A DNA stretch of 7,508 bases. It comes from Candidatus Methylomirabilis sp. (GTDB taxonomy: Bacteria; Patescibacteriota; Patescibacteriia; DYHP01). Of this stretch, positions 1 to 3,808 are shown piece by piece. Numbering within the stretch: the first letter of the stretch is position 1; every line of letters begins with the position of its first letter. The stretch is taken from assembly GCA_020724105.1 (NCBI GenBank), contig DYHP01000037.1, positions 1-7,508 of the forward strand, written 5' to 3'. The notes beneath the pieces were generated by a model, which did no database searches, was not told where the DNA came from, and saw only the letters and a list, made by a program, of their open reading frames with translations. Made by a program: the position numbers and the translations under genes.

Positions 1-1
1 C

Positions 2-130
2 GGACTTTTGGACGCCTACGCCGAAAGCGTAAAATCAAATCCTCACGAACCGTTTCAGACGGTATTTATCAAATCAGCGATTGACTATAATAGGATGACA
101 ACGGTGACGGTGTTAACTACTGACTTTTAA
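2..130 (+). CDS. mreC: Rod shape-determining protein MreC, C-terminal end (partial)
   Basis: The window opens inside a reading frame that ends with TAA at 128-130, leaving 42 codons. The end of the peptide (FQTVFIKSAIDYNRMTTVTV, then LTTDF) resembles the last beta strands of MreC, where family members show a pattern like 'F..v.v.p..d...l..v.vl'. MreC is a periplasmic, membrane-anchored scaffold that links MreB to the elongation peptidoglycan synthases. The identification leans on mreD lying 68 bp downstream in the usual mreC-mreD order. The N-terminal membrane anchor and coiled coil would lie upstream of the window. What is seen is a short C-terminal pattern plus context; the name is an inference of good but not certain strength. 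Confidence 0.72.
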   Translation, partial: GLLDAYAESVKSNPHEPFQTVFIKSAIDYNRMTTVTVLTTDF

Positions 131-167
131 GCCTTGATTCCTGATGGTTAATATATTTCAAAAGTCA
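121..167. repeat. 8-bp inverted repeat at the mreC stop
   Basis: TGACTTTT (121-128), which overlaps the mreC stop codon, is exactly complementary to AAAAGTCA (160-167), with 31 bases between them. The second arm is also part of the tandem repeat before mreD. There is no T-run after it, so it does not look like a factor-independent terminator, and mreC and mreD are probably co-transcribed through it. Confidence 0.45.
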
Positions 168-200
168 AGGATCAATAGTCAAAAGTTAAGGATCAATTAT
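159..200. repeat. Two tandem 21-bp repeats overlapping the mreD start
   Basis: Positions 159-179 and 180-200 are two adjacent 21-base units. Both share CAAAAGT, then AAGGATCAAT, and they differ at three positions. The second unit supplies AAGGA at 188-192, which serves as the ribosome binding site for mreD, and it runs into the first bases of the start codon. The first unit carries the same purine core without a start codon after it. Confidence 0.75.
188..192 (+). promoter_or_regulatory. Ribosome binding site of mreD (AAGGA)
   Basis: AAGGA lies 6 bases before the ATG at 199 and 9 bases before a second ATG at 202. The longer spacing is closer to the usual optimum, so translation may begin at 202; the difference is one methionine. 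This is one of the few clear Shine-Dalgarno sequences in the window, and it comes from a tandem repeat unit. Confidence 0.55.
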
Positions 201-729
201 GATGGCTATTCCTAAAAAGGTTTCTAAAATTCTAATATATTTTTTAGTAATAATCTTTTTTGCCTTCTTTGAAATAAGTTTCCTAAAAACGCTCGGCAGG
301 CCGCTTTCTTATTTGCAAATAATTTTAATTGTTTCGCTGTTTGTCGCGGTTGCGTCAAGTTTTAAAAATTCGCTGCCTTGGATAATTCTGGGAGGTTTTA
401 TAATGGATTTATACTCGCCGTTTCCTTTCGGAGCAATTCTGTTGGGTATAATTTTCGCGGTTCTAGCAACGAAAGGCCTCTCGCTTTGGCGGTTGACTTC
501 ACACAGCGTTTATTCGTTGATGCTTCTGGTCATCTTGGGAACCGTTTTTTACCATCTGATTTTTTTTGCCGCAAACAAAGCCGCGCTGCTCTTGAATAAA
601 ACCAACGCCTTCTGCTGTTTTAACGTTCTTGAAATTGCGCGATATGCGGCGGCAAACCTTATTCTTTTTACGATAATTTTCTTAATCGTCAAGAGTGTGT
701 CTAAAAGGTTTAGAATTTCGCATTTATAG
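199..729 (+). CDS. mreD: Rod shape-determining membrane protein MreD
   Basis: This 176-residue protein is strongly hydrophobic, with about five likely membrane segments near residues 11-30, 38-55, 60-90, 102-125 and 148-166. It has a basic N-terminus (KKVSK) and a basic C-terminus (KRFR). The stretch GGFIMDLYSPFPFG (residues 65-78) matches the characteristic MreD pattern of a glycine-rich helix followed by D-x-x-S-x-x-x-x-G. MreD is an inner-membrane component of the elongation complex with MreB, MreC, RodA and PBP2, and the length is normal for the family. It follows the mreC end, and its PBP2 partner is encoded about 3 kb downstream. MreD sequences diverge quickly, so the call rests on topology, the G/D motif and neighbours. 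The stop is TAG, 8 bases before archease, implying co-transcription. Confidence 0.82.
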   Translation: MMAIPKKVSKILIYFLVIIFFAFFEISFLKTLGRPLSYLQIILIVSLFVAVASSFKNSLPWIILGGFIMDLYSPFPFGAILLGIIFAVLATKGLSLWRLTSHSVYSLMLLVILGTVFYHLIFFAANKAALLLNKTNAFCCFNVLEIARYAAANLILFTIIFLIVKSVSKRFRISHL

Positions 730-737
730 CGATTTAT

Positions 738-1139
738 ATGTCTTTTAAAGTTTTGGAACACACCGCCGATTTCATTGTCAAAGCCAACGGGAAAACCCTG
801 GAAGAACTTTTCTCCGAAACAATGCGGGGGATGTTTGAGGCAATCGGGCCGCAATTTGAAAGCGATAAAAAAATAAAAAGGGATATAAAAATTTCTTCAA
901 TTGATTTAAAGGCGCTTTTGGTTGATTTTTTAAGCGAGGCGCTTTATCAAAGCGATGTAAATAACGAAGCTTATTTTGAAGCCAATTTCAAAAAATTAAC
1001 CGAAACGGAACTTGAAGCCGAACTCATTGGCCGAAAAATCGATTCTTTTGAGGAAGAGATAAAGGCGGTAACGCATCATAGGTTGAAATTAGAAAAGAAA
1101 AATAACAAATGGGTGGCCGAGGTGCTGTTTGATATATAA
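738..1139 (+). CDS. Archease, RtcB-activating protein
   Basis: Archease is a small protein that speeds guanylylation and multiple turnover of the RNA ligase RtcB in archaea and eukaryotes, and it accompanies rtcB in many bacteria. The 133-residue product matches closely. EHTADF near the N-terminus (residues 7-12) carries the metal-binding aspartate D11. VDFLSEALY (62-70) matches the conserved helix. IKAVTHH (108-114) precedes a final beta strand ending in D132-I133, and the terminal Asp-Ile also belongs to the known metal site. Length is typical for the family. The start is 8 bases after the mreD stop with no clear Shine-Dalgarno, so translational coupling to mreD is plausible. rtcB is the next gene, 211 bases downstream. 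I see nothing missing or damaged. Confidence 0.93.
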   Translation: MSFKVLEHTADFIVKANGKTLEELFSETMRGMFEAIGPQFESDKKIKRDIKISSIDLKALLVDFLSEALYQSDVNNEAYFEANFKKLTETELEAELIGRKIDSFEEEIKAVTHHRLKLEKKNNKWVAEVLFDI

Positions 1140-1142
1140 TAA

Positions 1143-1205
1143 AATTCCCAATTCACCCTAATTTCCAATTTCCAATAAAATGTCAAATGACAAAATGTCC
1201 AATTT
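1143..1205. repeat. Low-complexity spacer with repeated AATTTCC/CCAATTT words
   Basis: After the archease stop the sequence becomes text-like: AATTCCC, AATTCACC, AATTTCC, AATTTCC and CCAATTTC follow one another, with a small TGTCA-AA-TGACA palindrome near 1181. No reading frame of note occurs here. Comparable pseudo-repetitive spacers occur before the phosphoribosyltransferase and mrdA genes. Whether they have a function is unknown. Confidence 0.5.
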
Positions 1206-1210
1206 CTGGG

Positions 1211-1236
1211 GATGCTGGGCATCTTTGCCCAGCATC
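1211..1236. repeat. Perfect 11-bp hairpin, first in the cluster before rtcB
   Basis: GATGCTGGGCA (1211-1221) and TGCCCAGCATC (1226-1236) are exact inverse complements around a four-base loop TCTT. The hairpin is GC-rich and should be stable in RNA. The following bases (TGATAATAAG) hold no T-run, and neither does the reverse strand, so a factor-independent terminator is unlikely. It may be a small palindromic element or part of an rtcB leader. Confidence 0.8.
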
Positions 1237-1245
1237 TGATAATAA

Positions 1246-1289
1246 GCAACCGAGACTAAGTCTCGTAAACGAGACTTAGTCTCGGTTGC
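1246..1289. repeat. Perfect 20-bp palindrome carrying the intergenic family A copy
   Basis: GCAACCGAGACTAAGTCTCG (1246-1265) is exactly complementary to 1270-1289 around a TAAA loop. The inner 36 bases (1250-1285) recur with 34/36 identity inside rtcB at 2372-2407, differing only at two positions in or next to the loop. Each arm is itself nearly palindromic (GAGACT-A-AGTCTC). One forward frame of the 36-mer is free of stops; the other two contain TAG and TAA. No T-run follows, so I do not call it a terminator. Confidence 0.9.
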
Positions 1290-1291
1290 GA

Positions 1292-1318
1292 ATCCCTAGG
1301 CAACTTCGTTGTCGGGAT
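1292..1318. repeat. Interrupted hairpin just before the rtcB start region
   Basis: ATCCC (1292-1296) pairs with GGGAT (1314-1318). Inside it, GGCAAC (1299-1304) pairs with GTTGTC (1308-1313), using one G-T pair, around a TTC loop. A two-base TA bulge separates the stems. It is the third hairpin in a row between archease and rtcB, and it begins three bases after the family A palindrome ends. It also contains an in-frame TTG (1309) that I do not accept as the rtcB start. Confidence 0.6.
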
Positions 1319-1335
1319 CCCGGTCTGAAAGGCCC

Positions 1336-1340
1336 AGGGA
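1336..1340 (+). promoter_or_regulatory. Probable ribosome binding site of rtcB (AGGGA)
   Basis: AGGGA ends 10 bases before the ATG at 1351. It supports starting rtcB there, where the protein begins directly with the conserved N-terminal region, rather than at TTG 1309 inside the upstream hairpin. Confidence 0.45.
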
Positions 1341-1350
1341 CAAGATAATT

Positions 1351-2820
1351 ATGGAACTCAAATATCTTCACAAAATAACAGATTTCTTATACGAAATCCC
1401 AAAAAATTTCCGAAACGATATGTTGGTTCCCGCCCGCATTTACGCCGATATGGAGATGCTCAAAGAAATCGGCGAAGACAGGTCGCTTGACCAACTCGTC
1501 AATGTTGCGACGCTTAAAGGCATTCAAAAATACGCCATTGCTATGCCTGACATTCACGAGGGTTACGGCTTTCCAATCGGCGGAGTCGTGGCGGTGGATT
1601 TTGAAACAGGCGTGATTTCTCCGGGCGGAATCGGCTACGACATTAATTGCGGTGTCCGTCTTTTGGTTTCTCCGCTTTTGCATAATGAAATAGAGCCGCA
1701 TTTAGTGAATTTGGCGAATCAAATTATGCGCGATGTGCCGTCGGGCGTGGGCAGAGGAGGGGACATTAAATTATCCGACGAACAGATGAATAAAGTTTTG
1801 GAAGGCGGAGCCGAAGCGCTCGTTAACGCCGGCTACGGCAAAAAAGAAGATTTGGAAAAACTGGAATCAAATGGCAGAATAAAAGAAGCGGACGCCAAAT
1901 GCGTTTCAAGCCGCGCGAAAAGCCGGGGGCGCGACCAGTTAGGAACCTTGGGCTCGGGCAATCATTTTTTGGAAATCCAAAAAATTGAAGAAATTTACGA
2001 CGCGGAAACGGCGAAAATCTTTGGCTTAAAAAAAGGCGGCGTAACTCTTTTGATTCACACTGGCTCGCGCGGATTAGGGCATCAGGTTTGCACCGATTAT
2101 GTTCGGCTGATGCTTGGAAAATTAAGAGAATGGAAAATAGATTTGCCCGACAGAGAACTTGCCTGCGCGCCACTCGGCTCGAAAGAGGGGCAGGATTATC
2201 TAAAAGCAATGTCTGCCGCGGCGAATTTCGCCTGGGCAAACAGGCAGGTTATAACGCAAACCGTGCGGAAAGCTTGGGAAAAAATTTTATCAAAAATCGA
2301 CTTGAATTACAATCTGGACATCGTCTATGACGTGGCTCATAATGTCGGAAAAATAGAAAAACATATGCTATCCGAGACTAAGTCTCATCAACGAGACTTA
2401 GTCTCGGTCTTGGTGCACCGCAAGGGAGCGACAAGGTCTTTTGCCCCAAACCACCCCGACTTGCCGCAAATTTATCAAAAAACAGGCCAGCCGGTTTTAA
2501 TCCCCGGCAGCATGGGAACAGCGTCATATGTTTTGGCGGGGACAAAAACGGCGATGGAAGAGACATTTGGCACGGTTTGCCACGGCGCAGGCCGCCGCAT
2601 GAGCCGCGGTCAGGCCAAACGGACGGTAAGCGGTTCGGCACTTCGCCAACAATTGGAAGAGCAAGGGATAATCGTGCGGTGCGCCTCAAATAGGGGGCTG
2701 GCGGAAGAAGCGCCGCTTGCCTACAAAGACATTGATAAAGTGGTAGGCATCGTTGTCGCCGCGGGAATCGCCAAAAAAGTGGCAAAATTAAAACCATTAG
2801 CCGTTATTAAGGGCGGCTAA
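1351..2820 (+). CDS. rtcB: RNA-splicing ligase RtcB with a palindrome-encoded insert
   Basis: RtcB joins RNA 2',3'-cyclic phosphate (or 3'-phosphate) ends to 5'-hydroxyl ends using GTP and Mn2+, in RNA repair or tRNA splicing. The product has 489 residues, about the length of archaeal homologues (near 480). Conserved motifs are MPDIHEGYGFPIGG (65-78), DINCGVR with metal ligand C100, LGSGNHF with H205, IHTGSRG with H236, DVAHN with H330, VHRKGATRS (355-363), and CHGAGR with H411, the GMP-accepting histidine. All catalytic residues are present. Between DVAHN and VHRKG the peptide SETKSHQRDLVSV (341-353) is encoded by a 36-bp palindrome; compared from memory with Pyrococcus RtcB, this interval is about six residues longer. 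ATG 1351 is chosen because AGGGA precedes it and the family's N-terminal sequence starts there. Archease lies upstream. The stop codon sits in a GC-rich hairpin. The enzyme is probably active, but that is inference. Confidence 0.96.
   Translation: MELKYLHKITDFLYEIPKNFRNDMLVPARIYADMEMLKEIGEDRSLDQLVNVATLKGIQKYAIAMPDIHEGYGFPIGGVVAVDFETGVISPGGIGYDINCGVRLLVSPLLHNEIEPHLVNLANQIMRDVPSGVGRGGDIKLSDEQMNKVLEGGAEALVNAGYGKKEDLEKLESNGRIKEADAKCVSSRAKSRGRDQLGTLGSGNHFLEIQKIEEIYDAETAKIFGLKKGGVTLLIHTGSRGLGHQVCTDYVRLMLGKLREWKIDLPDRELACAPLGSKEGQDYLKAMSAAANFAWANRQVITQTVRKAWEKILSKIDLNYNLDIVYDVAHNVGKIEKHMLSETKSHQRDLVSVLVHRKGATRSFAPNHPDLPQIYQKTGQPVLIPGSMGTASYVLAGTKTAMEETFGTVCHGAGRRMSRGQAKRTVSGSALRQQLEEQGIIVRCASNRGLAEEAPLAYKDIDKVVGIVVAAGIAKKVAKLKPLAVIKGG
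2372..2407. repeat. Family A palindromic element inside rtcB
   Basis: CCGAGACTAAGTCTC (2372-2386) and GAGACTTAGTCTCGG (2393-2407) are perfect inverse complements around ATCAAC. The 36 bases match the intergenic copy at 1250-1285 except at two sites. Thirty-six bases equal 12 codons, and the gene reads the element from its third base, the only forward frame without a stop. The encoded peptide lies between DVAHN and VHRKGATR of RtcB, where homologues carry a short variable loop, so the catalytic motifs are untouched. Confidence 0.92.
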
Positions 2821-2826
2821 GCCGCC
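2812..2826. repeat. GC-rich hairpin with the rtcB stop codon in its loop
   Basis: GGCGGC (2812-2817) and GCCGCC (2821-2826) flank the TAA stop of rtcB, forming a 6-bp stem with a three-base loop. RtcB proteins usually end near 'VKG'; here the protein ends IKGG, so the hairpin contributes the final glycine and the stop. The downstream bases GTGAAATTTATT do not form a proper T-run, so a terminator role is weak. Confidence 0.6.
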
Positions 2827-2840
2827 GTGAAATTTATTGA

Positions 2841-2993
2841 ACTGGTATTAATTTCCCCCTTAATATACCCGAAGTATTTTCCTTAGAAAAACCGCCTAAA
2901 AAAGAGGTGAAGATTTCTGCGGATAAGGCCAAATCTTCTCTATTTACAATGGTAGAACAGAGCAAATCGTTACTAATACCACCAGAAAAATAA
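2841..2993 (+). pseudogene. Open stretch of 50 codons, possible gene remnant
   Basis: Between rtcB and the phosphoribosyltransferase gene, one frame stays open from 2841 (after a TGA at 2838) to TAA at 2991-2993. Its peptide contains FPLNIPEVFSLEKPPKKEVK, and further on SLFTMVEQSKSLLIPPEK, which reads like ordinary protein rather than low-complexity spacer. There is no ATG at its head; GTG at 2907 and ATG at 2949 are the only usual start codons and would leave 28 and 14 residues. I do not recognise a family. It could be the eroded tail of a lost gene, a short peptide gene, or chance. An 8-bp inverted repeat (GAAGATTT 2909-2916, AAATCTTC 2931-2938) lies within it. Confidence 0.25.
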
Positions 2994-3026
2994 AAATCAG
3001 GAAATGGGGTTCATGTTAAAAAATGA

Positions 3027-3079
3027 GCATTTGAATTTTGAAAATTGTTTCGGATTTCGATATTTGAATTTCGAATTTT
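3027..3079. repeat. AT-rich repeated-word spacer before the phosphoribosyltransferase gene
   Basis: The bases before the start codon repeat TTTGAATTT, GAATTTTGAAAATT, GGATTTCGATATTTG and AATTTCGAATTTT, that is, imperfect reiterations of ATTTCGAATTT. No Shine-Dalgarno is visible in it, although it runs right up to the ATG at 3080. It resembles the other word-repeat spacers in this window in style but not in sequence. Confidence 0.5.
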
Positions 3080-3754
3080 ATGGTTTTTAAGAATAGGCGC
3101 GACGCAGGTCTACAACTTGCTAAGACGCTTGAAAAGTATAAAGATGCGAAAAACGTAATCTTATTAGCTCTGCCGAGGGGCGGGGTTGTTGTTGCCGATG
3201 AAATTGCCAAAAGTTTGAATTTGCCGCTTGATATCGTCGTTCCGCGGAAAATCGGCGCGCCGCAAAATCCCGAATACGCCATCGCCGCGATTATTTTAAC
3301 CCCCACTATTTCTCCCCCTATTTCGCCGAAGGCGAAACAGGGGGAGATAGAGGGGGTTTTCAACGAAAAAGAAATTGAAGACATTGACAAAGAATGGCTG
3401 GAAAAAGAAATTGAAAAAGAAACAGAAGAAGCGCGGAGAAGGTTAAAAGCATACCGAGGCGAAAAACCGCCGTTGGATTTAAAAAATAAAACCGTGCTCT
3501 TGGTTGATGACGGCATTGCCACAGGTCTCACGCTTTTAGCCGCGATAAAATCCGTCAAAACAAAAAATCCGAAAAAAATAATTGTGGCGGTTCCGGTCGG
3601 CGCCAAAGATTCTATCTCAACAATTAAAAAAGAGGTTGATGAAGTTGTTTGTCTTTACTCTCCAACCTTTTTCGGAGCAGTGGGGAGTTTTTATGAAGAA
3701 TTCGGACAAACGAGCGATGAGGAAGTGATAAATATCATACAAAAACATTTGTAA
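3080..3754 (+). CDS. Phosphoribosyltransferase-domain protein with a palindrome-encoded insert
   Basis: This 224-residue protein belongs to the type I phosphoribosyltransferase fold group often annotated 'phosphoribosyltransferase' or, in fused forms, with a hydrolase domain. Visible features are the N-terminal FKNRRDAGLQLA (3-14), ALPRGGVVVADEIA (30-43), PRKIGAPQNPEYAIAAI (55-71), and the PRPP-binding loop VLLVDDGIATGLT (139-151). The C-terminal half continues with VAVPVGA (169-175) and ends with EEFGQTSDEEV (206-216), as in family members. The true substrate is unknown. Residues 74-93 (T P T I S P P I through E I E G V) are encoded by a 61-bp palindromic element and replace the usual variable segment after AIAAI. 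It stands 54 bases before mrdA, with no Shine-Dalgarno visible. The reading frame is intact and the PRPP site complete, so a functional protein is likely. Confidence 0.9.
   Translation: MVFKNRRDAGLQLAKTLEKYKDAKNVILLALPRGGVVVADEIAKSLNLPLDIVVPRKIGAPQNPEYAIAAIILTPTISPPISPKAKQGEIEGVFNEKEIEDIDKEWLEKEIEKETEEARRRLKAYRGEKPPLDLKNKTVLLVDDGIATGLTLLAAIKSVKTKNPKKIIVAVPVGAKDSISTIKKEVDEVVCLYSPTFFGAVGSFYEEFGQTSDEEVINIIQKHL
3298..3358. repeat. Family B palindromic element inside the phosphoribosyltransferase gene
   Basis: The outer arms AACCCCC (3298-3304) and GGGGGTT (3352-3358), middle arms TCTCCCCCT (3311-3319) and AGGGGGAGA (3339-3347), and inner stem TTTCGCC (3321-3327) with GGCGAAA (3331-3337) around GAA make a long interrupted hairpin. 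A related 64-bp copy lies in mrdA at 5383-5446. Here it encodes residues 74-93, in the frame beginning at the second base of the element. Confidence 0.9.
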
Positions 3755-3763
3755 AATTATTCT

Positions 3764-3800
3764 AATTTGTTTTTGGTTTTTGGTCTTTGATTTTTGGTTT
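3764..3800. repeat. GT-rich repeated-word spacer before mrdA
   Basis: The gap between the phosphoribosyltransferase and mrdA genes is dominated by TTTTTGGT, TTTTTGGTC, TTTGA and TTTTTGGTTT, three near-copies of TTTTTGGT. No convincing ribosome binding site is present before the ATG at 3809. It is not a terminator: no GC hairpin precedes the T-rich run. Confidence 0.5.
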
Positions 3801-3808
3801 AAATAAGT

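Noticed and set aside
159..200. Beginning of a CRISPR array
   Set aside because: Two directly adjacent 21-base units without spacers are a simple tandem duplication.
378..599. Small plus-strand frame of 73 codons within mreD
   Set aside because: It is an overlapping frame inside a membrane-protein gene, with no ribosome binding site and no family resemblance.
1211..1289. Factor-independent terminator(s) between archease and rtcB
   Set aside because: The stems are strong, but neither strand has a run of T after the hairpin, and the larger one is a repeat also found within a coding region, where termination would be harmful.
1309..1350. TTG at 1309 as the rtcB start, adding 14 residues
   Set aside because: It lies within a hairpin stem, has no ribosome binding site, and the added residues (SGSRSERPRDK...) do not belong to the family, whereas ATG 1351 has AGGGA 10 bases upstream and begins the conserved region.
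3016..3606. Minus-strand open frame of 196 codons opposite the phosphoribosyltransferase gene
   Set aside because: The plus-strand protein has clear family motifs throughout; the antisense product is Ser/Phe/Ile-rich, unrecognisable, and its N-terminus is made of the word-repeat spacer.
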